Shown here: piece after piece, positions 1 through 8,617 of the stretch
Layout: each line of letters begins with the position of its first letter
How positions within the stretch are numbered: the first letter of the stretch is position 1
Assembly: GCF_031457455.1 (NCBI RefSeq)
Contig: NZ_JAVDWU010000001.1
Location: 1-64,000 of the forward strand
Direction of reading: 5' to 3'
From: Hydrogenophaga palleronii_A
GTDB taxonomy: Bacteria; Pseudomonadota; Gammaproteobacteria; Burkholderiales; Burkholderiaceae_C
Length of the DNA stretch: 64,000 nucleotides
Translations under genes and position numbers: made by a program
Notes under the pieces: model-generated
Told to the model about the DNA's origin: nothing
The model's database searches: none
The model's input: only the letters and a program-made list of their open reading frames with translations

Positions 1-115
1 CCTTCGTACCACCCGGTCGCGGGGTGGCGGGGGGGCCGGCGGGGCGCGGGCGCGCCGGCCCGCCCCGGGCCGGGGGGCCGCCGCGCCCCCCGCCCCCCCC
101 CCCCCGCGCCGCACC
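1..115. other. Homopolymer-rich contig-end sequence, probable assembly artefact
   Basis: This stretch is almost pure G and C with runs of seven or more identical bases and GC-only inverted repeats, unlike the rest of the window. The methionine synthase frame enters it from the right and changes abruptly from a normal protein to a Gly/Pro/Arg-only translation with no stop. The true 3' end of that gene should lie here. I read it as low-quality sequence at a contig end rather than biology. Confidence 0.6.
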
Positions 116-1102
116 CTGGGCCAGCGCCTCCAGCTTGGCCATCGCCACTTCGCGGCTCATGGGCGCCAGGCCGCAGTTGGTGCAGGCGATCAGCTTGTCC
201 CTGGGCACGTACTTCAGCGCCATGCCGATGGTGTCTGCAATTTCTTCCGGTGTTTCGATGGTGTCGCTGGCCACATCGATCACGCCCACCATCACCTCTT
301 TGCCTTCGAGCAGTTTCATCAGCTCCGGCGGCACGTGCGAGTGGAAGCATTCCAGGCTCACTTGGTCGATGCTGCTCTTGGCCAGCGCGGGAAACACCTG
401 CTCGTACTGTCGCCACTGCTCGCCCAGCGTCTGCTTCCAGTCCACGTTGGCCTTGATGCCGTAGCCGTAGCAGATGTGCACGGCTGTGGTGCAGGTCAGG
501 CCTCGGGCGGCCACTTCAAGCGCGGCCACGCCCCAGTCGGCGGCGTCCTGCATGTAGACGTTGAAGGCCGGTTCGTCGAACTGGATGATGTCCACCCCGT
601 CGGCCTGAAGCGCCAGCGCTTCCTGGTTCAGCAGCTCGGCGAAGGCCATCGCCATTTTCACCTTGTCGCCGTAGTACCGGTCGGCCACGGTGTCCACGAT
701 GGTCATGGGGCCGGGCAGGGTGAACTTGAGCTTCTTCTTCGTGTGCTTGCGTGCGAGCTGCGCTTCAAACGCATGCACGCGGCCTTTCAGGCGCAGCGGC
801 GCCACCACCTGCGGTACCTGGGCGTCGTAGCGGTTGTTGCGGATGCCCATGGTGACCTTGTGCTCGAAGTCGATGCCTTCCACATGCTCGACAAAACCGT
901 GCACAAAGTGCTGTCGCGCCTGCTCGCCATCGCCGATCACGTCCAGCCCGGCATCTTCCTGCGCCTTGATCCACAGCAGGGTGGCGTCGGCCTTGGCCTG
1001 TTGCAGTTCAGGGCCTTGGGCCTTCCACTGAGGCCAGAGTTTTTCGGTTTCGGCGAGCCAGGCCGGTTTGGGCAGGCTGCCTGCGATCGCGGTTTCGAAC
1101 AT
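1..1102 (-). CDS. Cobalamin-independent methionine synthase, C-terminal (core-MetE) type, 3' end corrupted or cut
   Basis: Methyltransferase of the MetE C-terminal family, about 340 residues, lacking the N-terminal half of classical MetE. It should transfer a methyl group to homocysteine bound on zinc in the cytoplasm. The start ATG at 1102 gives MFETAIAGSLPKP, the family's usual N-terminus. Zinc ligands are visible as H209-x-C211 and in C307-T-N-C310, with QFDEPAF in between. The frame has no stop before the window edge, and from about base 115 the translation is unnatural, so only about 330 residues are reliable. Proteins of this short type (for example MesD) use methyl donors other than polyglutamyl-folate and need partner genes, none of which is seen here. 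It follows ViaA on the same strand after a 72-base gap. Confidence 0.85.
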   Translation of the reverse strand, partial: MFETAIAGSLPKPAWLAETEKLWPQWKAQGPELQQAKADATLLWIKAQEDAGLDVIGDGEQARQHFVHGFVEHVEGIDFEHKVTMGIRNNRYDAQVPQVVAPLRLKGRVHAFEAQLARKHTKKKLKFTLPGPMTIVDTVADRYYGDKVKMAMAFAELLNQEALALQADGVDIIQFDEPAFNVYMQDAADWGVAALEVAARGLTCTTAVHICYGYGIKANVDWKQTLGEQWRQYEQVFPALAKSSIDQVSLECFHSHVPPELMKLLEGKEVMVGVIDVASDTIETPEEIADTIGMALKYVPRDKLIACTNCGLAPMSREVAMAKLEALAQGAARGGGGGGRGGPPARGGPARPRPAGPPATPRPGGTK

Positions 1103-1174
1103 GCTGTCTCCTGTTTGATTTGGGGAATGAACGGTTGGGACTGGACCGATCCCGGGGCAGGATACATCGCCAGC

Positions 1175-2629
1175 TCAACGCCGGATGGCGTTGGGGAAAT
1201 ACAGGGCGGTCAGGCTGCGGCTGTGCACCGGTGAAAAATCATCACCCACCACCGTGCTGCCACTGCCATAGCGCCGCCATTCGCGCACCCAGTGCAGCTG
1301 GTCGCAAACCTCGGCCAGCCCCACGGTCTCGCGATCGCCGATGAGGATGCCGTGCACCCGCAGCGCCAGGCGCCGTTTGGCGTCTCGCAACTGGGCCAGC
1401 GTGGCGTGGGTGACGCCGAATTCGCCGTCGCTCACGATGAGCAGGTCGGCTTCTTCCCAGCCGGTGGTCTGTACCAACTCGATGGCGCGTTCCATGGGTG
1501 TCTGTACATCGGTGCCGCCATCAAAGCTCTGGCCCATCACATCCAGCAGGTGGGTCAGGCCGTCGGCGTCCAGTGCCAGCTCACGCTCCAGCAGTTCGTT
1601 CTGGCCACCGAAGGCCAGCAGGCGGCAGGGGCGGCGGCCGGCATGGGCGCTGCGCAGGGCCTGCAGCACACAGGCCTTGGCCACGTTCTCAGGCGCGCCG
1701 CGCATGGAGCCAGAGGTGTCCAGGCAGACGATGAGCGGGCCGTGGCCAGCCTGCCTGGGGACGCTGCGCTGGGGCGCCTGGTCGGGTCGTGGCTGGGGGC
1801 GGTTGGAAGGACTGCGTGCGCGGTCGTCGTAGGTGAGCAATTGCGCTTCGGCGAACCGTGCGCGCCACAGGCGTCGCAGCACAGGGTGCGTGAGGTTCAG
1901 GTATTCGCTGCCTGCCATGCGGGCGAGCGTGCGGGAGCGGCGAACGCCATCCACCGCGGTGGGCTCGGGGCGCCGTTCCTGTTCGTCGGCCGGATGGCGC
2001 GCGGCCGGTGCCTCGGGCAGTGGATGTTGCCGGGCCTGTTGCGCAGGCGGCCGATGCGGGTCGGTTCGGCTGCGCCCCACACCGTCGATGAAGCGGGCGA
2101 GGGTGGGCAGGCGTTGCAGCAGTTCGCCAATGCGGCGCGCTTCCTGCCACTCGCGCCGGTTGAGCTGGCCCTTCAGATCGTCCCAGCGCAAATGCGCCAG
2201 ATCACCGAGCGACTGCAGCAGCGCGAGCACCTCGTCCCAACCCTGTCGCTGCAGCGTCCAGCTGTCGCGGAATTCGCTGGCCATCTGTTCAATGGCGGCC
2301 TCGCGGGATACGTCGGTTGCTCGGTCGATCAGGGCGTCGAGGTGCCAGAGCAGGCTTTGCATCACCTGGCGCGTCAAGGCGTCGCTGCCTCGGGTGAGCT
2401 GGTTCAGCTCGAGTTCCTGCAGCACCGGGCGCAGCGCCCGGATGGCCTGCGGATCGTCCCAGTCGTCGTGCGGATCGGGCAGGGCACCTTCGAACAGCGC
2501 GCTTTGCCAGCGCGCCAGCTGCGGCAGGCGGGCATCGGGCTGGCCCGCACTGCACACCACGGCCCAGCGCCACAGTTCCCGGGGCAGCTGGTCCAGGTGG
2601 TGGTAGGGCGCGGCCGCGCCGATGTTCAC
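1175..2629 (-). CDS. VWA domain protein, ViaA-like partner of the MoxR ATPase
   Basis: 484-residue protein with a helical N-terminal part and a C-terminal von Willebrand A domain (about residues 297-470). The metal-binding MIDAS motif is intact: D304-T-S306-G-S308, a GTD segment, and a later SDGEF. It presumably works with the MoxR AAA+ ATPase encoded just upstream as a cytoplasmic chaperone-like pair, as RavA-ViaA does in E. coli. I chose the GTG start at 2629 because it overlaps the ATPase stop in a GTGA junction, the mark of translational coupling; an upstream in-frame start would lie deep inside the ATPase gene. A proline/arginine-rich linker (about 190-235) separates the halves. Confidence 0.85.
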   Translation of the reverse strand: MNIGAAAPYHHLDQLPRELWRWAVVCSAGQPDARLPQLARWQSALFEGALPDPHDDWDDPQAIRALRPVLQELELNQLTRGSDALTRQVMQSLLWHLDALIDRATDVSREAAIEQMASEFRDSWTLQRQGWDEVLALLQSLGDLAHLRWDDLKGQLNRREWQEARRIGELLQRLPTLARFIDGVGRSRTDPHRPPAQQARQHPLPEAPAARHPADEQERRPEPTAVDGVRRSRTLARMAGSEYLNLTHPVLRRLWRARFAEAQLLTYDDRARSPSNRPQPRPDQAPQRSVPRQAGHGPLIVCLDTSGSMRGAPENVAKACVLQALRSAHAGRRPCRLLAFGGQNELLERELALDADGLTHLLDVMGQSFDGGTDVQTPMERAIELVQTTGWEEADLLIVSDGEFGVTHATLAQLRDAKRRLALRVHGILIGDRETVGLAEVCDQLHWVREWRRYGSGSTVVGDDFSPVHSRSLTALYFPNAIRR

Positions 2630-4014
2630 GGGTGGGTCCACGTCACGGGTTCGGGCGGTGAGGCATGGGCTTCTTCGTTCATCGGCAATGCAGAGAAGTC
2701 CTGGCGCACCCGTTGCAGCCGCGACAGCCATTGCGCAGTGGCCTCGCAACGCTGCTCATGCACCCCCTCAATCTGTGCCAGCCAGGAAGGTGGCAGCCAG
2801 TCGTGTGCACGAGCCCCGCGGCTCACCTCTTCGGCGGTCATGCGCAAATCTTTGTGTACTTCGCCCATTTGTCCCAGCACCGTGTCGCACTGGTTCACAC
2901 GGGCGGCCACGTGCACCGAGCTGTAGTGGCGTTGCGCGCGTTCGCTGGTGATGCGCACCATCTCGCTTTCTCCGCTGTGGGGTGCCGAGATGGCGCGCGC
3001 CAACGCCAGCTTGCCGGCGCTGTCGTCCTGCGTGTCGGCGGGTGCGCGGCGTTCGATGTCGAGCTGCTGCTCAAAAGCCACCACCGCCCGTTCCAGCCCG
3101 TCCAGCAACACCGGCGCGGTGTGGGCCACCCGGTGCAGAAAGAATGCGGTCCAGCCAGGCACATCGTCTGGCCCGGCCGCGAGCACGAAGGGCAGCAGCC
3201 AAAGATCCCATGGACTCACCTGGTCGGCACCGCGACTGGCGGCCTGCAGCTTGAGCAGTTCCACCAACTGACGCCAGCGGCGGTCCGACACGGTTTGTGC
3301 GCTGCCGCAGGCATGCTGGCGGGCGGCTTGAAGCAACGCCAGCACGTCGCCCCCCAGCACCGCTGTGTGGGCCTGTTCGCGCAAGGCCTGCACGCGTGTG
3401 AAATCCAGGTGGGAATGCGCTGGCAAGGCCCTGTCTTCGTTCACCGGGGTGGTGAGCAGCGCGGCGAAATGCGCGTCGTCCACCGGCTGTACCGGCACGC
3501 GCAGCAGGAACCGGTCGTAAAAGGCCAGCAGGCTGTCGTCTTGCGGCTGCTCGTTGCTGGCCCCCACCAGGGTCACCAGCGGCACCGGCAACCGCTGGCT
3601 GCCGTTGTCGAACTGGCGTTCGTGCAGGATGCCCAGCAGCGTGTTGAGGATGGCCGAATTGGCTTTGAACACCTCGTCGAGAAACGCCACCTCGGCAGCC
3701 GGCAGATAACCCTCTGTGAGACGCTCGTAGCGGTCGTCTTCCAGGGCACGAAGCGACAGCGGACCGAACAGCTCCTCCGGCACCGTGAAGCGCGTGAGCA
3801 GGCGTTCAAAATAATGCGCCCCCGGCAACAGCCGCTGCAACCGCCGCGCCAGTTCACTCTTGGCCGTACCGGGCGGCCCCAGCAGCAGCACATGCTCACC
3901 CGCCAGCGCCGCCAGCAACAAGGCCCGCGCCGCCACATCGCGCTGTAGCAAACCCCGCTCCAGCTCTGCCAGCATGGGCGCCCATTCAGATGCACTGACA
4001 GGTTCACTCGCCAT
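2626..4014 (-). CDS. MoxR family AAA+ ATPase, RavA-like
   Basis: 462-residue AAA+ ATPase. Walker A is GPPGTAKS (46-53), Walker B is AFLDE (about 110-114), and sensor-1 (VGASNE) and an arginine-finger-like YDRF follow. Members form hexamers that remodel protein complexes together with a VWA partner, encoded here in the next, overlapping gene. The long C-terminal extension beyond the AAA+ core (after about residue 290) matches the RavA type rather than the short MoxR type. The start is set at ATG 4014; an in-frame GTG at 4047 is possible, and neither has a strong ribosome-binding site. It heads a two-gene operon. Confidence 0.85.
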   Translation of the reverse strand: MASEPVSASEWAPMLAELERGLLQRDVAARALLLAALAGEHVLLLGPPGTAKSELARRLQRLLPGAHYFERLLTRFTVPEELFGPLSLRALEDDRYERLTEGYLPAAEVAFLDEVFKANSAILNTLLGILHERQFDNGSQRLPVPLVTLVGASNEQPQDDSLLAFYDRFLLRVPVQPVDDAHFAALLTTPVNEDRALPAHSHLDFTRVQALREQAHTAVLGGDVLALLQAARQHACGSAQTVSDRRWRQLVELLKLQAASRGADQVSPWDLWLLPFVLAAGPDDVPGWTAFFLHRVAHTAPVLLDGLERAVVAFEQQLDIERRAPADTQDDSAGKLALARAISAPHSGESEMVRITSERAQRHYSSVHVAARVNQCDTVLGQMGEVHKDLRMTAEEVSRGARAHDWLPPSWLAQIEGVHEQRCEATAQWLSRLQRVRQDFSALPMNEEAHASPPEPVTWTHP

Positions 4015-4093
4015 ATGAGTCGGATCTTTTACGGTTTGTCGAAGCACATCAGCGCAGTCGGAGAAGGTGTCCTATTCCAGAGATGCCGTGGAA

Positions 4094-4160
4094 CTGGCTT
4101 TGCCAGGCCACAGGCATCGCCCCCCTTGGGGGGTGACGCCGAAGGCGGCGCGGGGGGTGG
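4094..4160 (-). repeat. Dispersed palindromic intergenic repeat, copy A
   Basis: GC-rich element made of three adjacent hairpins: CTGGC-TTT-GCCAG, CGCCCCCC-TT-GGGGGG, and CGCCG-AA-GGCGG. On the minus strand it follows the stop of bktB within a few bases. The same arrangement recurs near 12.0, 13.6, 20.2 and 63.1-63.4 kb. Confidence 0.7.
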
Positions 4161-4164
4161 ACGT

Positions 4165-5349
4165 TTACGTCCTTTCGAATATTGCTGCGATCCCCTGACC
4201 ACCACCAATGCACATCGTCACCAGCGCATAGCGTCCCTGCACCCGCTGCAACTCGTACAAGGCCTTCACCGTGATCAGCGCACCCGTGGCACCAATCGGG
4301 TGACCCAGGGAAATGCCCGAGCCGTTGGGGTTGACCTTGGCCGGGTCCAGATCGAGGTCGCGCGTGACGGCGCAGGCCTGGGCGGCGAAGGCCTCGTTGG
4401 CTTCGATCACGTCCAGGTCGTTCACCGTGAGGCCCGCTCTCTGCAGTGCGATCTTTGAAGCAGGGACCGGGCCGATGCCCATGTACTTCGGGTCCACACC
4501 CGCATGGGCATACGCAACCAGGCGCGCCAAGGGTGTCAGGCCGCGCGCCTTGGCCGTGCCAGCTTCCATCAACACCACGGCGGCGGCGGCGTCGTTGATG
4601 CCGGATGCATTGCCGGCGGTCACGGTGCCGTTTTCCTTGAGGAACACCGGCTTGAGCTTGGCCAGATCTTCCAGCGTGCAGTCGGGGCGGAAGTGTTCGT
4701 CGGTGGCATACGCCACTTCACCCTTGCGGCTTTTGAGCATCACCGGCACGATCTGATCCTTGAAGCGGCCCTCGGCGGTGGCACGCTGTGCGCGGTTGTG
4801 GCTCTCCACCGCCAGCTTGTCCTGATCTTCGCGGGTGATGCCCCATTTGGCCGCGATGTTCTCGGCCGTCACACCCATGTGGATGGTGTGGAAGGGGTCG
4901 TGCAGGGCGCCGACCATCATGTCCACCATCTTGGTGTCGCCCATGCGGGCGCCCCAGCGCATGTTCAACGATGCGAAGGGCGCACGGCTCATGTTCTCGG
5001 CGCCGGCGCCGATAGCAATGTCTGTGTCCCCGAGAAGAATGCTTTGTGAAGCGGAGATGATGGCCTGCAAACCCGACCCACACAATCTGTTGACGTTGAA
5101 GGCCGGCGTGCCCTCGGCACATCCGCCATTGACGGAGGCCACGCGCGAGAGGTACATGTCCTTGGGCTCGGTGTTGACCACGTGGCCAAACACCACATGG
5201 CCCACGTCCTTGCCATCCACCTGCGCGCGAGTCAGCGCTTCGCGCACCACCTGTGCGCCCAGTTCGGTGGGTGGCACATCCTTGAGGCTGCCACCGAAGG
5301 TGCCAATGGCAGTTCGGGTGGCGCTGACGACGACGACTTCTCGGCTCAT
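4165..5349 (-). CDS. bktB: Acetyl-CoA acetyltransferase / beta-ketothiolase, BktB type
   Basis: 394-residue thiolase II that condenses acyl-CoA with acetyl-CoA, feeding polyhydroxyalkanoate synthesis, or runs in reverse. The acylated cysteine is C90 in NRLCGSG; NEAFA, the GHPIGATG histidine loop and the second catalytic cysteine in CIGGGQG are all present. The sequence follows what I remember of Cupriavidus BktB almost throughout (start REVVVVS, ending GQGIAAIFER), more closely than PhaA. The start at 5349 is preceded by AGGAG; the open frame runs further upstream without similarity. No PHA synthase or reductase is adjacent. Repeat copy A lies just after the stop. Confidence 0.92.
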   Translation of the reverse strand: MSREVVVVSATRTAIGTFGGSLKDVPPTELGAQVVREALTRAQVDGKDVGHVVFGHVVNTEPKDMYLSRVASVNGGCAEGTPAFNVNRLCGSGLQAIISASQSILLGDTDIAIGAGAENMSRAPFASLNMRWGARMGDTKMVDMMVGALHDPFHTIHMGVTAENIAAKWGITREDQDKLAVESHNRAQRATAEGRFKDQIVPVMLKSRKGEVAYATDEHFRPDCTLEDLAKLKPVFLKENGTVTAGNASGINDAAAAVVLMEAGTAKARGLTPLARLVAYAHAGVDPKYMGIGPVPASKIALQRAGLTVNDLDVIEANEAFAAQACAVTRDLDLDPAKVNPNGSGISLGHPIGATGALITVKALYELQRVQGRYALVTMCIGGGQGIAAIFERT

Positions 5350-5517
5350 GAATGACTCCTGGTCTGAAGGGGAACAACGCGACCCCACAGCGGCTTTCAT
5401 GCTCGCCATGAGGCCAACAGCACATCGTACCCCCGTGAAGCCGGCGTTGCGCTTGATGGGGATCAAACGCCCCCGGTGGGCGGCGGGTCGCGCGATGGAT
5501 GGTGCGGAGGTGCGTGC

Positions 5518-5724
5518 ATGAAGGCCGACTTGCCACAGCGCGTGCAGCTCAACACCCGGGTCTGGGACAAGCCGCTGCCGGTCGTCACGCCTGAGGCCCA
5601 TTTCTCGCCTACCCAGGGCGGAGCGGGTGTGGCTGCCACCCAGCCAGGGACCGAAACGGCCAGGCCGCCTGACACGCTTTCCGACATCTACACGGAACTG
5701 GTGAAGCTGTTTCGCAACGTCTGA
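5518..5724 (+). CDS. Small hypothetical protein (68 aa)
   Basis: I do not recognise this gene. The start at 5518 has GGAGG about 8 bases upstream, which favours it over an in-frame upstream start at 5476. The product is a soluble protein of 68 residues, proline/threonine-rich in the middle, with a short amphipathic C-terminal segment (LSDIYTELVKLFRNV). It is divergent from bktB and convergent with the phosphatase gene, 12 bases past its stop. The good ribosome-binding site and codon pattern argue for a real gene, but no family supports it. Confidence 0.5.
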   Translation: MKADLPQRVQLNTRVWDKPLPVVTPEAHFSPTQGGAGVAATQPGTETARPPDTLSDIYTELVKLFRNV

Positions 5725-5736
5725 TCGACGGGATGG

Positions 5737-6345
5737 CTAAACGCTGTGCCTGGCGAGCACGCGAAGGCGTTGAGGGCTCATAGGCTCGGGGCGGGTCAGC
5801 AACATCTCGCCCATTGACGTGAATCCGCCGGTGAGCGCCGTGATGTTGACCTGATGGGTCACCAGCGCGATGTTGCCCGGGCCCTTGAAGTCCTTCAGCG
5901 CGTCCATTACCTCCCGCGTCTGGGTGTCGCCCGCGCCGCTGCGACCAAAAAACGAGTTGATGGGGTTCCACACCGTGTGCTTGCCGAACGCCAGCTCGGC
6001 CGTATCGACACAGCGGCACCAGGCGCTGGAACGCACGTCGTCCATGCGGATGCCCTCGCGGGCAAAGGCGGTGGCCACGCGCCGCGACTGCTCGCGCCCG
6101 GCCTCGCTGAGGTTGCGCTGGGTACTGCAGTCACCAATGCGGAAGTGGGCCGGATCACCCACGCCGGGCTCTGTCTGCGCATGGCGCATCAGCAACACAT
6201 GGCCACCTTCGCGCAGCATGCGCCAGAAGTCGCCTTCGGCAGCAGGCTGGGCACGCACCTTGACCAGGAAACTCCCGGTACCCGCCAGTGCCAGCGCCAG
6301 CGAAGCGCGAAGGAACGAACGGCGTGGCAGGGGCGGGTGTGTCAT
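5737..6345 (-). CDS. Histidine phosphatase family protein with Tat-type signal
   Basis: 202-residue phosphoglycerate-mutase-like phosphatase. The catalytic RHG-type motif reads LLMRHAQTEPG (R54, phospho-acceptor H55), the second arginine is in SSAWCRC, and the late histidine is in VTHQVNITALTG. The N-terminus RRSFLRASLALALAG is a twin-arginine-like signal, so the protein is probably exported folded to the periplasm. The substrate cannot be told from sequence. It is transcribed in the same direction as the SDR-RluA-OmpA run upstream but separated from it by 35 bases, so it could be the last gene of that operon. Confidence 0.85.
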   Translation of the reverse strand: MTHPPLPRRSFLRASLALALAGTGSFLVKVRAQPAAEGDFWRMLREGGHVLLMRHAQTEPGVGDPAHFRIGDCSTQRNLSEAGREQSRRVATAFAREGIRMDDVRSSAWCRCVDTAELAFGKHTVWNPINSFFGRSGAGDTQTREVMDALKDFKGPGNIALVTHQVNITALTGGFTSMGEMLLTRPEPMSPQRLRVLARHSV

Positions 6346-6380
6346 GGGTTTGCCCGGTTCGTCGATTGGGGCCCCTGGCC

Positions 6381-7154
6381 TCAGTCGCGCACGTCGGCCA
6401 CCGGCTGTTCGCCGAAGTCCGAGCGTTCCAGCCAGGCCAGCACACGCTGCGCGGCCTCATCAGGCGATGTGAGCTGGCCCTGCTCCTTCAGGTTCAGAAA
6501 ACGTTGCCGGTCCGGGAAGGCTGCCGGGTCGCCTGCGCGCAGTTGCACCTGCATGTCGGTGTCGATCACGCCGGGGGCGAGTGAGACCAGCTTCGCGCCG
6601 TGGGGGCGCTGGGCCTCGTCGAGCGCGCTGCAGCGCGTGAAGTGATCCATGCCGGCCTTGGCCGCGCAGTAGGGCGCCTGGGCGGCCATGGCGTGGCGGC
6701 CCAGACCGGACGAGATGTTCAGCACCTTGCGCGGCCCCCGCCACCCCGCAGCCACCCAGGCACCGGTGGCACGCAAAAACGCAGCCGTGAGCTGCATGGG
6801 GGCCTCCAGGCCCACGCGCAAGGCGTTGGCCAGTTCCTCAGGCGGGCATGCGTCGAGCGGGCCGATGCGCGGGATCACACCGGCGTTGTTGATCAGCGTG
6901 GCGCTGGCCAGTCGGGTGGCGTCCAGCGCCTTCAGCCAGGCTTGCAGCCGCTCTGCCGAAGCTTGCGTGTCCGCCAGATCCTGCGACCACAGGGTGAGTG
7001 CGGCGTCCTGTTGCACGGCCAGCACCTCCAGTTCGCTGTTGGACTGGCGTGAAATGCACAGCAGGTGGCGATGGGGCGAAAGCAGCTGGCGCGCCATGGC
7101 CAGGCCCATGCCGCGGGACGCGCCGGTGAGGATGGTGAGGTGATGCGGGTTCAT
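6381..7154 (-). CDS. SDR family NAD(P)-dependent oxidoreductase
   Basis: 257-residue short-chain dehydrogenase. The cofactor motif is TGASRGMG (10-17), the structural NNAG is at 89-92, and the catalytic Ser148/149, Tyr162 and Lys166 are all in place. The serine N-terminal to YxxxK and the overall length resemble sepiapterin-reductase-like SDRs; the substrate is unknown. The ATG at 7154 follows the RluA stop directly (the stop occupies 7156-7158), so translation is probably coupled. A GTG at 7172 is an alternative start inside the RluA gene. Confidence 0.85.
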   Translation of the reverse strand: MNPHHLTILTGASRGMGLAMARQLLSPHRHLLCISRQSNSELEVLAVQQDAALTLWSQDLADTQASAERLQAWLKALDATRLASATLINNAGVIPRIGPLDACPPEELANALRVGLEAPMQLTAAFLRATGAWVAAGWRGPRKVLNISSGLGRHAMAAQAPYCAAKAGMDHFTRCSALDEAQRPHGAKLVSLAPGVIDTDMQVQLRAGDPAAFPDRQRFLNLKEQGQLTSPDEAAQRVLAWLERSDFGEQPVADVRD

Positions 7155-7155
7155 T

Positions 7156-7881
7156 TCAGAAGGGGCAGGCACTGGTGAAGGTCATGGGAAGGCCGGTGAC
7201 GGGGTGATCCAGCTTCAGTTCGGTGGCATGCAACAACAGGCGGGGCGCCATGGCTTGCTGCGCAGGCGTGGCGTACAGGGGATCGCCCACGATGGGGTGG
7301 CCGATCGCTTGCAGATGGACACGAAGCTGGTGCGTGCGACCGGTGACAGGTTCAAGTTCTAACCGTGTTGCCAAGCCCGTGCGCAGTGGGGGGGATTGTG
7401 TGGCGCTTCGCCGCCAGCGGGTCACGCTGGGTTTGCCCAGCAGGGTGCTCACGATGCTGCGCGGGCGATTGAGCCAGTCCACGGCCAGCGGCAGATCGAT
7501 TGTTTGCCAACCATCCTCCGTGGACGCTTCGGTGGGTTCGCCTGCCACCACCGCCATGTAGCGTTTGTGCACGCGCCGCTTTTCGAAGGCGTTGCTCAGT
7601 GTGCGCTGGGCTGCCAGCCCTCTGGCCATGACCACGACGCCGGAGGTTGCCATGTCCAGCCGGTGCACGATCAGGGCGTCTGGCCATCGGGCCTGTGCGC
7701 GTGCGCTCAGGCAGTCCTGCTTGTCGGGGCCGCGTCCCGGCACGGCCAGCAAGCCGGCGGGTTTGTCGAGCACCAGCAGTGTGTCATCGGCATGGATCAC
7801 CGTCAGGGCGGCTGGCGCCGGAAGGTCCGGCGTCAATTGCTCCGCCTGCGCGGGAGCGTCGGGCAGGTCGGCGCCTGCCAT
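7156..7881 (-). CDS. RluA family pseudouridine synthase
   Basis: 241-residue pseudouridine synthase that isomerises uridine in 23S rRNA and/or tRNA. The catalytic aspartate is D76 in HRLDMATSG, and the C-terminal motif TGRTHQLRVHLQAIGHPI is typical of the RluA branch. There is no N-terminal S4 domain, as in E. coli RluA, which acts on 23S U746 and tRNA U32; assignment to that exact enzyme is likely but not proven. Its ATG overlaps the stop of the OmpA gene by one base (TGATG), so the three genes OmpA-RluA-SDR appear to be one operon. Confidence 0.88.
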   Translation of the reverse strand: MAGADLPDAPAQAEQLTPDLPAPAALTVIHADDTLLVLDKPAGLLAVPGRGPDKQDCLSARAQARWPDALIVHRLDMATSGVVVMARGLAAQRTLSNAFEKRRVHKRYMAVVAGEPTEASTEDGWQTIDLPLAVDWLNRPRSIVSTLLGKPSVTRWRRSATQSPPLRTGLATRLELEPVTGRTHQLRVHLQAIGHPIVGDPLYATPAQQAMAPRLLLHATELKLDHPVTGLPMTFTSACPF

Positions 7882-8495
7882 CAGCGCACCAGAATCTCGG
7901 CGCGGCGGTTGCGGGGCTCAGGTACCTCGTCTTCGGTGGGCACGAGGGGTTCGCGCTCGCCGCGGCCCACGGCTTCGATCCGCTCTGGCGGGAAGCCCCG
8001 CTCGATGAACAGGGCGCGCAGGGCCAGTGCCCGCTGCAACGACAACTGGTCGTTGGCTTCCACGGTGCCCTGGCGGTCGGTGTGCCCGGTCACGACGATT
8101 TCGCCACCCGGACGGGCACCGGCCCGCTCAATCACAGCTTCCAGCCGGGACTGCGCCTCCTGGGTCAGGTCGGAAGTGCCAGGCTCGAACTCCAGCATGA
8201 AACGTTCTGGCGCCAAGGGTTCGATCGCCAGCAGCCGGGGGTATCGGGAGCGCACTTCGTCTGCGGTGGTGGTGTCGGTGCCCACGCGGCCGCTGCGCGC
8301 CACGTTGGCCACGCCATAGGGCGAATCGATCACGGATTCTGCTTGCGGCGTGCGCACCACCACCGCACTGGGCTCGCCCCCGGCCTGTGGCAGCAGGATC
8401 ACGCGCGATACCGGGGCGCAAGCAGTCAGCCACAGGGCGATAGAAAGCGCGACAGCAGCGGTGATTGATCGGGCGAGAGGGCGTTGCAAGGGCAT
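7881..8495 (-). CDS. OmpA family lipoprotein
   Basis: 204-residue outer-membrane lipoprotein with a C-terminal OmpA-like peptidoglycan-binding domain (about 95-200). The signal peptide ends in the lipobox LTAC (C26). The OmpA_C signature is visible as VVTGHTDRQGTVEANDQLSLQRA, given here as positions about 142-163, followed by GRGEREPL and NRRAEI. It likely tethers the envelope to the cell wall. I chose ATG 8495, which starts a clean signal peptide; a GTG at 8540 would add 15 residues. First gene of the OmpA-RluA-SDR unit. Confidence 0.82.
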   Translation of the reverse strand: MPLQRPLARSITAAVALSIALWLTACAPVSRVILLPQAGGEPSAVVVRTPQAESVIDSPYGVANVARSGRVGTDTTTADEVRSRYPRLLAIEPLAPERFMLEFEPGTSDLTQEAQSRLEAVIERAGARPGGEIVVTGHTDRQGTVEANDQLSLQRALALRALFIERGFPPERIEAVGRGEREPLVPTEDEVPEPRNRRAEILVR

Positions 8496-8617
8496 GAAAT
8501 GGAATGTTGATGAACGGGGGGGCAGTGTGAAGGAGGTCACGCGTGTGTCGCGCCAAGATCACGCGTTTCAGCCCCGGCGGGCAGGTGAGGGGCGGTCAAG
8601 CAACGCGGGAAGACGCG

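Noticed and set aside
1292..2926. 544-codon plus-strand open frame opposite the VWA gene
   Set aside because: Shadow frame; the VWA MIDAS motif and coupled start support the minus strand.
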